Shown here piece after piece: positions 8,025 through 20,016 of a stretch of 50,624 bases of DNA. Each line of letters opens with the position of its first letter. Position 1 is the first letter of the stretch. Source of the stretch: an uncultured Spartobacteria bacterium (lineage in GTDB: Bacteria; Verrucomicrobiota; Verrucomicrobiia; Chthoniobacterales; UBA6821); contig CAINEX010000019.1 in NCBI GenBank assembly GCA_903847935.1, positions 1 to 50,624 of the forward strand, given 5' to 3'. The notes below the pieces were generated by a model. It saw nothing but the letters and a program-made list of their open reading frames with translations. It made no database searches and was not told the DNA's origin. A program made the position numbers and the translations under genes.

Positions 8025-8822
8025 TTGGCACTCCAACCGCTGACTCCCGTGGCGATTCATCCGGCATCAGCAGCCTTACTCCGAAAACCTGTTCGACACC
8101 ACTCCTGCGGCAGCCTCCCGATAAGGTTATGGCGCTCACTCCTCCATTGGATTGTTATCAAGGCAGGTCGCCTGCTTTTCCTTCTCACCTGCAGGGTTCG
8201 CGTTGTTGAAATAGCTCCTGTTCCCAGACAGGGGGCGCTGATTATGGCCTCAAACCATATCAGCCACTTCGACCCCTCGATTATCAGTGGTTTCTTCCCA
8301 CGGCGCATCGACTGGCTGGCCATGGAGGAAATCTTTCGTTCCTATTGGTCAAAGCATTTCTTCACCTGGCTAAATTGCATCCCCGTGAACCGCAACGGAT
8401 CGGATCGCACCGCGCTCCGCAATGCCCTTCACCGATTGGCAGACCATCGGGTCATAGGCATCTTTCCCGAAGGGGGACTACGAACGGGAGAGTGGTCGAT
8501 CCTCAATGGAGCACCAATGAAGCCGGGCCTTGCTGCCCTTAGCATGCACTCCGGAGTATCCGTGATTCCATGCGTCTTGATCGGAAGTGACCGTCTCTAC
8601 AAACCGGCCAACTGGTTGCGTCGCACCTCCATCTATCTGCTGATTGGTGATGCTGTGGAGCCACCAAAGGAAGATGCGCACCAAACGGGAACAAAGGAGC
8701 GCTTTGCCTTAGAACTTGCAAAGGCCTTCACGTCAATGAAAGAGGAGGCTGTGGAGCGATTCGGAATATCATCGGAGGATTTACCTCAGTCACCCCAGCA
8801 CAGGAAAGGAGAGCGCACTTGA
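8025..8822 (+). CDS. 1-acyl-glycerol-3-phosphate acyltransferase-like protein (PlsC family)
   Basis: A 265-residue phospholipid acyltransferase that probably acylates lysophosphatidate at the inner membrane. The motifs are NHISHFDP (HxxxxD, His78 and Asp83), VNRNGSDR, FPEGGLRTGE and VIPCVLIGS, in the order usual for the family. A hydrophobic stretch around residues 40-58 may anchor it. The start shown is a TTG 30 bases after the UDG stop; an in-frame GTG at 8049 is a second choice because the first 30 residues carry no motif. Substrate cannot be told from sequence. Confidence 0.88.
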   Translation: MALQPLTPVAIHPASAALLRKPVRHHSCGSLPIRLWRSLLHWIVIKAGRLLFLLTCRVRVVEIAPVPRQGALIMASNHISHFDPSIISGFFPRRIDWLAMEEIFRSYWSKHFFTWLNCIPVNRNGSDRTALRNALHRLADHRVIGIFPEGGLRTGEWSILNGAPMKPGLAALSMHSGVSVIPCVLIGSDRLYKPANWLRRTSIYLLIGDAVEPPKEDAHQTGTKERFALELAKAFTSMKEEAVERFGISSEDLPQSPQHRKGERT

Positions 8823-9817
8823 TTGCACTTACCAACAGAATAGCCCATGTGGGAATGGATGCCATCATGTGCGCCATGATGAACGGTTGCCAATGGCAAC
8901 TGCGCCATGACACAGTGAGTCTGGAAAAACTCCACTCTTACCTAAGGGAATGCGAACGTCAGGATCACAGGAGTTTTTATGCAACACCAGAAGAGAATCA
9001 AACATTAATACCTCCGGCATGGAGAAGGGATGGAAACCTTCTTTCCTGGAACTCTCCTATGGAAAGCCCTCACTCGGAGAATAATACGGCACGAGCGCGT
9101 CTCTACGAGATCAACAAACCATCAGGGGCGCCGACACTCATTCTCCTTCACTCTTTGATGTCGGCCAATGACTTTGGGTATCGCCGGATTGCAGAGCGTT
9201 TTAACAAGAAGGGGTGGAATGTCGTCTTTCCGCATCTTCCCTACCACTATACCCGGCGAGCAAAAGGGTACTGGAATGGTGCACTTACCATCACTTCCGA
9301 TCTGATAAGAAACGCAGAGAATCTGAGGCAATCGGTCATCGAGCTGAGGCAAATCATGGCTTGGGCCCGTCAACGAGGATCCACTCGCATTGCCCTCCTG
9401 GCTACAAGCTATGGGGCATGGGTCGCCTCCCTTAGCCTCTCGCTTGAAGTCACCGACTTCACGATCCTCTTACAACCAGTGGCCGATGTGCGGCACGCTA
9501 CATTCAAGAGCCCTGCAAGCTCCATGATGTCCGCTTTACTTCTTAGAAACAAAATTTACCCAGATCTCATCGCTCGTCACGCCCACCTCAGTTCCCCTAC
9601 TCAAGTCACCCCTTTGACCGCCCCCCGTCGCATCACGATAATCGGAGGTAGATATGACCGTTTATCTCCTTCAGAGTCACTTAAGTCGCTTTGCGAAATT
9701 TGGGGTGGAGCACATTATCGGGAAGTACCTCAAGGGCACTTTGGCTATTGCGCCATGAGGTGCGCTTTGGAAGAATCCGACTACTATTTATCGCATCCTC
9801 CAACATATCAGAACTGA
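8819..9817 (+). CDS. Alpha/beta hydrolase
   Basis: A 332-residue protein with an alpha/beta hydrolase core. The probable nucleophile is Ser197 in ATSYGAW (the first Gly of GxSxG is Ala), the acid Asp280 in GGRYDRLSP and the base His307 in GHFGY; LLHSLM near residue 110 could form the oxyanion hole. The first 90 residues match nothing I recognise. The start is a TTG whose bases overlap the stop of the acyltransferase (TTGA); a good Shine-Dalgarno sequence (AAAGGAGA) 8-9 bases upstream supports it. Pairing with a PlsC-like gene suggests lipid ester metabolism, but this is inference. Confidence 0.75.
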   Translation: MIALTNRIAHVGMDAIMCAMMNGCQWQLRHDTVSLEKLHSYLRECERQDHRSFYATPEENQTLIPPAWRRDGNLLSWNSPMESPHSENNTARARLYEINKPSGAPTLILLHSLMSANDFGYRRIAERFNKKGWNVVFPHLPYHYTRRAKGYWNGALTITSDLIRNAENLRQSVIELRQIMAWARQRGSTRIALLATSYGAWVASLSLSLEVTDFTILLQPVADVRHATFKSPASSMMSALLLRNKIYPDLIARHAHLSSPTQVTPLTAPRRITIIGGRYDRLSPSESLKSLCEIWGGAHYREVPQGHFGYCAMRCALEESDYYLSHPPTYQN

Positions 9818-9853
9818 CAATATGTCCGTTTTATAACTAATCACATCCCATCC

Positions 9854-10504
9854 ATGAATATTCTTGTCACCTTGGGCCCCACCCAAGAACCTCTGGACGC
9901 CATGCGGATCATCAGTAACCGCTCGACGGGAGAACTGGGAACAAAATTAGCACTAAAACTGATTGAATGCGGACATCATGTGATCACTCTAAGAGGTGCC
10001 GGCTCAACTTTCCCGATCACCCCCTTACTTGAAAAGGGTGGGCGTGTTATCCCCTTCACAACAACGGAAAATCTCAGGGTGCAGCTTACAAAGCTTGCGC
10101 AGGAAGAATCCATTGATGCCGTTTTTCATGCAGCTGCCATCAGCGACTTTTATTTGCCGGGTGGAGGCAGTGGAAAAATCCCAACGAGCAACGGATCCCT
10201 CCACCTAACCCTTGAGACAACTCCAAAACTTCTTCCCCTGATGTCAGGTTGGTTTCCCAGAGCCAAGGTCACGGGGTGGAAATTCGAATCTTCCGACATT
10301 CTTGATGGTAAAAACACCCTCCCGTCAATTGAGAAAGCGCTGAACGCGGGCGCCTCTCAAATCTCCAAATGTGGGATCCATGCGTGCGTGGTGAATGGCC
10401 CTTCTTATGGATCGGGCTTCGGCGTTCTTGGAAAATCAGGAACTCTCACCCATCTTGATGACCGTGATGCTCTTTGTGATTTTTTGGTGAAAAATCTTGA
10501 GTAA
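9854..10504 (+). CDS. Phosphopantothenoylcysteine synthetase-like domain (stand-alone CoaB)
   Basis: A 216-residue protein matching the CoaB half of the bifunctional Dfp/CoaBC coenzyme A enzyme. The N-terminal LGPTQEPLDAMRIISNRSTG corresponds to the TxGxTxExID..RxISNxSSG nucleotide-binding signature, and HAAAISDF to the AAVxDF block. CoaB joins 4'-phosphopantothenate and cysteine. No CoaC (decarboxylase) domain is present or adjacent. The usual Lys-rich C-terminal motif is poorly conserved, so it might be a CoaB-like protein of changed specificity. Confidence 0.8.
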   Translation: MNILVTLGPTQEPLDAMRIISNRSTGELGTKLALKLIECGHHVITLRGAGSTFPITPLLEKGGRVIPFTTTENLRVQLTKLAQEESIDAVFHAAAISDFYLPGGGSGKIPTSNGSLHLTLETTPKLLPLMSGWFPRAKVTGWKFESSDILDGKNTLPSIEKALNAGASQISKCGIHACVVNGPSYGSGFGVLGKSGTLTHLDDRDALCDFLVKNLE

Positions 10505-10589
10505 TAATCGACCTCAAGGGAGCCGCCGGTAAATCATCTCCATTCAACGCTTCCCTAGATCGAAAGCGACGATTAGTCTCCCAGCTCCA

Positions 10590-14181
<3,592 letters not shown>

Positions 14182-14223
14182 TTATAGGAATCGAGCCTTC
14201 ACGCTTCTCTATTCAGATCTTTA

Positions 14224-15367
14224 ATGTCCGACTCTAGCGATCTCTCTACTTTGGATGCCTCTGCCCTCGCCGACCGTCTCGGTGCGCTGCGGAGGTTTCT
14301 TTGACTCCCCCGCACTGGCACATGAACTCTCGGCCATAGAAGGCCGTATGACTGAGCCCGGGTTCTGGGACAGCAGGGAATCCGCTCAGAAAGATATGGA
14401 GCGGGTCTCTCAAATTAAGGCCAAGCTTGGCCCCCTCTCCCAGATGGAACAACGGGCCGATGACCTTGTGATCCTGAAGGAAATGGCCATGGAGGAATCG
14501 GATGGCGCCGCCAAACTCAAGGCCGTTGAAGAGGTCTGGGGCGAGTATCACTCCATTGCCGCCGAGTTGGAAAAATTCGAACTGCGCCAGCTTCTCTCAA
14601 ACGAATTCGATAAAAACGATGCCTTTATCACCATCAATGCAGGCGCCGGAGGGACCGAGTCCTGTGACTGGGCCGACATGCTCATGCGAATGTACAAGCG
14701 CTGGATCGAGCGTAACGGTTTCACGGCAAGCGTCATTGATATTCAGGAGGGGGAGGAAGCAGGCATTAAGTCGGTGACCTTGGCAGTGAAGGGGGACTAT
14801 GCCTTCGGATATCTCCAGACAGAGCGCGGAGTTCATCGCCTGGTGCGCATCTCGCCATTCGATTCCGCCAAAAGACGTCACACCTCGTTTGCAAGCCTTG
14901 ATGTGAATCCAGATATCGAGGATGCACCGATCGAAATCGAGGAAAAGGACATCAGGGTGGATACCTACCGCTCAGGCGGAAAGGGCGGCCAAAATGTCAA
15001 TAAAGTCGAGACGGCCGTGCGAATGACCCACGTTCCAACCGGTATCGTCGTGGCCTGCCAGGCCGAACGCAGCCAACTCAAGAACAGGGTCATGGCCCTG
15101 CGCATGCTCAAGGTGAAGATCTACCAACTTGAGGCTGACAGGAAGCGTGCAGAACTCGATCGTCAGTATAGCGAGAAGGGCGAAATCGCCTGGGGTAGCC
15201 AGATCCGATCCTACGTTTTTCAGCCTTACCAGATGGTGAAGGATCACCGGACCGGTGTTCAGACCGGAAATGTCCAAGGGGTGATGGATGGTGAATTGAA
15301 CGCCTTCATTGAGGCGAAGTTGCGCGGCGTCACCAAGGGAATGACTGATTCCGACGACGACCTCTAA
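14224..15367 (+). CDS. prfB: Peptide chain release factor 2, with programmed +1 frameshift
   Basis: RF2 recognises UAA and UGA and triggers release of the finished protein. Translation starts at the ATG at 14224, reads 26 codons ending CGG AGG TTT CTT, meets an in-frame TGA (14302-14304) and must slip +1 to continue at GAC (14303). The complete product is about 380 residues. Motifs seen: [10 protein letters not shown] (catalytic GGQ) and [14 protein letters not shown] (SPF stop-codon reading motif region). Naive ORF calling would start at the ATG at 14255 in the shifted frame and give a false N-terminus. RF2 level is therefore autoregulated, as in most bacteria. Confidence 0.95.
14291..14305 (+). 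promoter_or_regulatory. RF2 +1 programmed frameshift site
   Basis: The sequence GGAGG TTT CTT TGA C contains all elements of the classical prfB recoding site: an internal Shine-Dalgarno-like GGAGG, a three-base spacer, the slippery CTT, the in-frame TGA and the following C that weakens termination. Low RF2 lets the ribosome slip from CTT to TTT and restore RF2 synthesis. Confidence 0.93.
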
Positions 15368-15382
15368 ACTTCAAGTCAAGTT

Positions 15383-15847
15383 ATGAAGGCCTATCCCTTG
15401 ATTTCGTTGGGATTTGTCTCTGTGGTCTTTTTTTCGGCGTTTTGGTCCATCCACCATCTAGCCATCAACTCGCATGCGTTGCAGACACAGTTATCTGCAG
15501 TTCAATCCTTGGCGACAGCCCCCTCCCCCACTCCGTTGAATCGCACCGCCTTAAGAGCAACACTTCTCCTTCACGCCTTCCCCATGCCAAACCGGTGCCA
15601 AGTCATCCAAAATGGACGGATCATCCTTACTGAAAAAAATCTGATTGCACCGGGCGAATACCGTGCTCCTGTGGAACTCATCAAGGGGATGAATCTTGTG
15701 ATCCGAGCGACCTGGGGAAACGAGGAACCCCACGCTATCCGCGCCGAGGTATTGATACACGGCTACCAACAAACCTTGGAAAAGAGCTTCTGGGCGCAGG
15801 AGACACTGGAAGACACGATCTCCATTCCCTCATCTTTTTTACCGTGA
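15383..15847 (+). CDS. Hypothetical membrane-anchored or exported protein
   Basis: A 154-residue protein I do not recognise. A hydrophobic N-terminal segment (about residues 5-24) could be an uncleaved anchor or signal peptide. The remainder is predicted extracytoplasmic and looks beta-rich, with a short Pro/Ser/Thr spacer (ATAPSPTPLNR) after the anchor. The gene starts 15 bases after prfB on the same strand and so is probably co-transcribed with it. murI follows about 80 bases later. Confidence 0.65.
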   Translation: MKAYPLISLGFVSVVFFSAFWSIHHLAINSHALQTQLSAVQSLATAPSPTPLNRTALRATLLLHAFPMPNRCQVIQNGRIILTEKNLIAPGEYRAPVELIKGMNLVIRATWGNEEPHAIRAEVLIHGYQQTLEKSFWAQETLEDTISIPSSFLP

Positions 15848-15927
15848 AAATCATGGAACGCTCAAAAAACGGATTGGGTTAATCCTCCTTGCGCAAACCA
15901 GCAACAATTTGAAAATTACATGAAGTC

Positions 15928-16794
15928 ATGATCAACATTGGCATGCCATCGCAATCCAACACCCCTTCCCATGATGTTGCAGATGCTCCCATCGGGGTTT
16001 TTGATTCCGGTATCGGGGGATTGACCGTGGTCGAGGCATTACGCCGTGTACTCCCTCTTGAGAGGATCCTCTACATTGGGGATACCGCTAGAGTTCCTTA
16101 TGGTGGAAAGAGTGCCGAGACCGTGATCCGCTATAGCCGTGAGATTTCGGAGCATCTCATCGGAGAAGGTGCCAAGTTGATTGTGGTGGCCTGCAACACG
16201 GCATCAGCTCTCGCTGTTTCCATCCTGGCACCCATGATTGATGTTCCCCTCATCGGCGTTCTGGAACCTGGAGCAAGCGCCGCGGTCAAGGCCACGAAAA
16301 ACAAGCGGATCGGCGTGATCGGCACGAAGGCTACCATTGGAAGCTTCGCCTACGAGAAGGCTATCCGCACCTTGGACAGCGAGATCACAGTCTCATCGGC
16401 TGCCTGCCCCCTGCTTGTGCCGCTGATCGAGGAGGGACTCTATGAGGATGATGTCACGAGCGTCATCCTCCGACGCTACTTGGAGCCGATGCTAGCCAAC
16501 GGAATCGATACCCTAGTCTTGGGATGCACTCATTATCCGCTTCTCAAGCGAACTATTCAGCTGATTTGCGGTCCCGAGGTGACACTCGTCGACTCAGCTG
16601 AAAACTGTGCGCTGGCAGTCCGGGAACTTCTTGCCTCACAAACTCACCATCGAGACATCCCTCGATCCATCCATCTCGATACACCCCGTCTGGACATCGT
16701 CTTAACGGATTCCTCGGAGGGCTTTCTACGGGTCGCCGAGAAGTCGCTTGATCTCACAATCGACTCACTGTCATTCCGCCAGATTGGTAAATAG
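15928..16794 (+). CDS. murI: Glutamate racemase
   Basis: A 288-residue enzyme that makes D-glutamate for peptidoglycan. The family signatures are clear: PIGVFDSGIGGLTV, YIGDTARVPYGGK, and the two catalytic cysteines in ACNTAS and GCTHYPLL. The first 20 residues precede the domain and are not conserved; ATGs at 15928 and 15943 are both possible. The gene ends a plus-strand block and faces livK tail to tail, with 107 bases between them that contain a weak AGAAAA/TTTTCT hairpin without a T tract and a run of nine C. Confidence 0.96.
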   Translation: MINIGMPSQSNTPSHDVADAPIGVFDSGIGGLTVVEALRRVLPLERILYIGDTARVPYGGKSAETVIRYSREISEHLIGEGAKLIVVACNTASALAVSILAPMIDVPLIGVLEPGASAAVKATKNKRIGVIGTKATIGSFAYEKAIRTLDSEITVSSAACPLLVPLIEEGLYEDDVTSVILRRYLEPMLANGIDTLVLGCTHYPLLKRTIQLICGPEVTLVDSAENCALAVRELLASQTHHRDIPRSIHLDTPRLDIVLTDSSEGFLRVAEKSLDLTIDSLSFRQIGK

Positions 16795-16901
16795 TATTAC
16801 ATGATACAAAAGTGACGTCATGATTTAGAAAAACCATTGTCTTAAGAAAACTGATTTTCTGGTTGCCGATAAAAAACAGCCCCCCCCCGCTCCCTCTTAC
16901 A

Positions 16902-18035
16902 TCAAGGAGCAACGCTCTCCACATAGACAAACTTACCGTTCTTCACCTGGAGCATGACGGCCGGTTTGTTGGGATTGCGATGATCGTCGAGCGTGATTTT
17001 GCCCGTGATTCCCGGGAAGTCCTTAGTGCTAGCAATAGTCTTATTGACCTTTGAGGGATCAGTTGTCCCAGCACGCTTCATGGCATCCGCTAGCAAGCGA
17101 AGGGCATCGTATCCCAGAGCAACCATGGCGTCGGGATCCTGATTGTATTTCTTACGATACCCCTCCACAAAGGCAACTATTTCGGGATCCGTGCTCTGGC
17201 TGGAGAAGTGATTGGAAAAATAGCATCCCTCGACCGCTGTCCCGCCAACGCTCACCAACTCGGGTGAGTCCCAACCATCCCCTCCAATGAAAGGAACAGC
17301 AATCCCCTGCTGTCTTGCTTGTCTGATGATAAGTGGCGCCTCGGTGTAGTAAGCTGGTAGGAAAATCACATCGGGATTGCCCGCCTTGATCGCTGTCAAC
17401 TGGGCACTGAAATCCTTGTCGCCTCCGCTGTAGCTCTGCTCTCCGGTGATCACGCCTCCCTCCTTGAGGAATTCGGCTTTGAAACTCTTGGCTAACCCCA
17501 GGCTGTAGTCCTTGGAAACATCTGTCAGCATGGCGGCCTTGTTGGCACCAAGCTTGCGCGCAAACTTCGCACAGACCGTTCCCTGGAACGGATCGATAAA
17601 GCAGACCCTGAAAATGTGATCGCCTGCCTCGGTAACCTTCTCATTCGTGGAAGCGGGTGTAATCATCGGGATACCACTGCGCTGTGCGATGGGGGCCGCC
17701 TCAAGTGATCTGCCAGATGCCACTTCGCCAATCAGCGCAACGACCTTGTCGCGTGAAATCAACTCTCTCACAACCGTGGAAGTCTCTCCGGGCTTGGATT
17801 GGTTATCCTTGGTAATGAGTCGGATCGGTTTTCCGAGCACACCTCCCGAGGAGTTGATCTCCTCAAGAGCCATCTGCACTCCGCGATCCGTACTCTGTCC
17901 GAAAGTTGCCTGAGCCCCAGTCAGGGAGGCAAATTGCCCCACTGGGATTCCCGTTACCTTTTTCTTGGAACAGGAAAGCATCAAGAACGAAAGTGTGATC
18001 AGCAGAAAAATGGGGATGACTATTCTTGTATTCAT
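16902..18035 (-). CDS. livK: Branched-chain amino acid-type ABC transporter substrate-binding lipoprotein
   Basis: A 377-residue type I periplasmic binding protein of the LivK/LivJ family. The lipoprotein signal ends at Cys22 (LMLSC). The domain begins with VGQFASLTGAQATFGQSTDRGVQ and contains DNQSKPGETS and the ALIGEVASGRS cleft segment. The ATG at 18035 leads directly into the signal peptide; 14 more codons are open upstream but not useful. The matching permease gene (LivH type) is about 31 kb away near the right edge, so the transporter genes are split or belong to different systems. The ligand could be a branched-chain amino acid, urea or another small amide. Confidence 0.9.
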   Translation of the reverse strand: MNTRIVIPIFLLITLSFLMLSCSKKKVTGIPVGQFASLTGAQATFGQSTDRGVQMALEEINSSGGVLGKPIRLITKDNQSKPGETSTVVRELISRDKVVALIGEVASGRSLEAAPIAQRSGIPMITPASTNEKVTEAGDHIFRVCFIDPFQGTVCAKFARKLGANKAAMLTDVSKDYSLGLAKSFKAEFLKEGGVITGEQSYSGGDKDFSAQLTAIKAGNPDVIFLPAYYTEAPLIIRQARQQGIAVPFIGGDGWDSPELVSVGGTAVEGCYFSNHFSSQSTDPEIVAFVEGYRKKYNQDPDAMVALGYDALRLLADAMKRAGTTDPSKVNKTIASTKDFPGITGKITLDDHRNPNKPAVMLQVKNGKFVYVESVAP

Positions 18036-18082
18036 GTCTGACAATCTAAAAACCGAACTCTTCCATGCCAAGGGCATAAGAT

Positions 18083-18496
18083 CTAAAACAACTCCCTAGC
18101 CGAAGACCAATCCTCGACTTCAGGAGGGGTTGCTCCAAAAAGCGGTAGAGCAAGGAGCGGCATCCGAGGGTGATGGAAATGCTTGGTCTCTTCGTTGGTG
18201 GCGGATCTCGTCACAATCTTGATGCGATGATCGGACGACTGAAGATCAAGGACCCCCCGAATGACATGATTTTCAGGAACAATGTCCCAAATAAGACGGC
18301 GTGTCTGATCTGATCTTTCGGCAAACGAATCGGCATGGATATCAAGGATGATCCCTCCGCGCTTGAGCCACCAATCCAGAATTTCATGACGGGCAAAGCC
18401 GGCCCAGACGTGATTAACATCACCTTGTTGAGAGCGGGCAGTGATTTTACCCCCTGGCTTGAAAATCTTATTTTGGAACTTAAAAACGGCACACAT
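18083..18496 (-). CDS. Hypothetical protein (137 residues)
   Basis: An uncharacterised soluble protein with no signal peptide or membrane span. Features are a Trp/His-rich middle (EILDWWLKRGG, IILDIHADSF) and a C-terminal stretch HHPRMPLLALPLFG. An AAGGAA sequence about ten bases upstream of the ATG supports translation. It lies between tRNA-Ser and livK on the same strand, 47 bases ahead of the livK start. I cannot assign a function. A competing frame (18211-18501) overlaps it but has poorer composition. Confidence 0.55.
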   Translation of the reverse strand: MCAVFKFQNKIFKPGGKITARSQQGDVNHVWAGFARHEILDWWLKRGGIILDIHADSFAERSDQTRRLIWDIVPENHVIRGVLDLQSSDHRIKIVTRSATNEETKHFHHPRMPLLALPLFGATPPEVEDWSSARELF

Positions 18497-18611
18497 CCCA
18501 AGAATTCCTTAGAGCCGTAAAATAGAGCATGTTCCCATCAATCGCCACTTTCTTAAGATGAAAATGGTGACGGCAAAGGGAGTATTCTCCCAAATACGTT
18601 GCTCGGGAATT

Positions 18612-18703
18612 TGGCGGAAGGGGAGGGATTCGAACCCTCGGTGGGAATAACCCCACGTTCGATTTCGAGTCGAGTGCCTTAAACCGGACTCAGCCACCCT
18701 TCC
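18612..18703 (-). tRNA. tRNA-Ser (anticodon CGA)
   Basis: A class II tRNA with a long variable arm. Acceptor stem GGAAGGG pairs with CCCTTCC, followed by the discriminator G and an encoded CCA. The T arm holds GGTTCGAATCC. The anticodon loop CTCGAAA gives CGA, which reads the serine codon UCG. The anticodon stem has one C-A mismatch at its outer pair (27-43). It sits between nuoA and the 137-residue gene on the same strand. Confidence 0.95.
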
Positions 18704-18811
18704 TAAAAACTGGGAAATGAACCATACCTGCTCGAAACTTGAGGTCAAGTTTCCTTAACCATAAGGAAAACTCTCTCTCTTGAAAAGTGGCTGTTCCCTG
18801 ATTGGTAAAAA

Positions 18812-19192
18812 TCACCGGGACCACTCCAGAGCTCCCTTCTTGATGGCATAAATGTAGCCAACCAAAAGGATTGCCGTGAAGGTGACCAACGTCCAAAGAA
18901 TGCCAATGCCGTACTGCAATAGATACTCACGATAAACAACGGCCCAAGGATAAAGGAAAACGATCTCAATATCAAAAAGGATGAAGAGCATCGCCACCAA
19001 GTAGAACTTCACGCTGAATCGAGGCTGTGCTCCAGCCTCGGGAAGCATCCCGCACTCATAGGCAACATCCTTGGCTCCCGTGCGTCTTCCGATACGGCCT
19101 AACAACAAGCTTCCAATCCACGTCGTGAGGGCAAATCCTACCGCCGAAACGATGTGGATCAGCAATGAAATGTAATTACCATCAGGCTCCAT
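18812..19192 (-). CDS. nuoA: NADH-quinone oxidoreductase subunit A (NuoA), isolated
   Basis: A 126-residue membrane subunit of respiratory complex I with three helices. The invariant loop is present: AYECGMLPEAGAQPRFSVKFY, then LFILFDIEIVFLYPWA, ending in KGALEW. The ATG at 19192 gives the usual N-terminus; the open frame extends to a TTG at 19207. nuoA normally leads a nuoA-N operon, but here nuoB does not follow: the next features downstream are a tRNA and an unknown gene. The remaining subunits must be encoded elsewhere. Confidence 0.95.
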   Translation of the reverse strand: MEPDGNYISLLIHIVSAVGFALTTWIGSLLLGRIGRRTGAKDVAYECGMLPEAGAQPRFSVKFYLVAMLFILFDIEIVFLYPWAVVYREYLLQYGIGILWTLVTFTAILLVGYIYAIKKGALEWSR

Positions 19193-19247
19193 AAATATAC
19201 ACACCAACTAGTAGTCGAATGATTGAAGAAAAACGACGAATTTTGAA

Positions 19248-19802
19248 TTAGCGCGATTTCTTCTTAGAAGCAGTCTTCAGACCATTTTTTGCGACGACTT
19301 TAGCTGCAACCTTTGCCACTTTTTTGGGGGCTGGTTTTGCTTTAGTTGCTTTAGTAACGGCTTTTACTGACTTTTTCTTCGTGACAGTAGAGGCGGTGGG
19401 TTTAGTTGCCTTTGAAACGACGCTCTTTGTTGGCGCTTTCTTTGCGCTGGATTTATCAGTCTTGGAAGCATCTGGATTAACACCTGCAGGAGCGGGTTCA
19501 ACCGTGACAAGAGCATTTTCAATGGTGGATTTTGCCTTGAATTTCGCTTGTCCGGGGATTTTACCCCCCAATTTCTCAACCATGTTCTGATCTACAAGGT
19601 TTTTGAGTTTTTCGTACCCGCGGAGGCGGAGCATCTCCTCACCGCCGCTGGCAGCGTTCCTTTTCTTTAACCTCGCGTGCATCAACTCAAAGATCACACC
19701 CCAAGCAAGAGGTGGCTTCTTTCGATTTTCAATCAGGACTGTTACAATCTCCTCGGTGACTAAATCGGGGAGCCTGCGGGAAAAAGCACTTTTACGTTGC
19801 AT
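19248..19802 (-). CDS. Histone H1-like protein with Lys/Ala-rich tail
   Basis: A 184-residue basic protein. The first 95 residues form a compact, probably helical domain that I do not recognise (LPDLVTEEIVTVLIENRKK, then LMHARLKKR). Residues from about 100 to the end are a low-complexity tail of Lys, Ala, Thr, Ser and Pro with repeated KA, KK and AKPAPKK elements, like the tail of eukaryotic H1 and of bacterial H1-like proteins (chlamydial Hc1, AlgP). A nucleoid or RNA-binding role is likely. The ATG at 19802 is preferred; a codon three residues upstream also opens the frame. It is divergent from the phosphatase-SHMT gene and lies 55 bases upstream of nuoA. Confidence 0.7.
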   Translation of the reverse strand: MQRKSAFSRRLPDLVTEEIVTVLIENRKKPPLAWGVIFELMHARLKKRNAASGGEEMLRLRGYEKLKNLVDQNMVEKLGGKIPGQAKFKAKSTIENALVTVEPAPAGVNPDASKTDKSSAKKAPTKSVVSKATKPTASTVTKKKSVKAVTKATKAKPAPKKVAKVAAKVVAKNGLKTASKKKSR

Positions 19803-19946
19803 AAAAATCAATACTGAAATCTATCACTATTGCATCAAAGTTGTCACTAAAAAAAACCATTCCTTTTCGCCTAGGCAATCCGTACCGATTTCAAGGGAAA
19901 ATGTTATTTTATAAAAAATCCAACGTCTCATGACAGTAAGACCGCA

Positions 19947-19975
19947 TTGACTTCGTTTTTTTAGATACTTATTTT
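19947..19975 (+). promoter_or_regulatory. Putative sigma-70 promoter of the phosphatase-glyA gene
   Basis: TTGACT and TATTTT are separated by 17 bases in an AT-rich divergent spacer, giving a predicted 5' leader of about 35 bases before the ATG at 20017. This is a by-eye match only. Confidence 0.4.
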
Positions 19976-20016
19976 TACAAATCTTCGGCATCCGTATACT
20001 TACCGGTAAGTCATTC

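Noticed and set aside
16845..16890. AGAAAA/TTTTCT hairpin and C9 run between murI and livK as a terminator or phase-variable tract
   Set aside because: The stem is short and has no T tract, and the homopolymer is outside both coding regions; no evidence for function.
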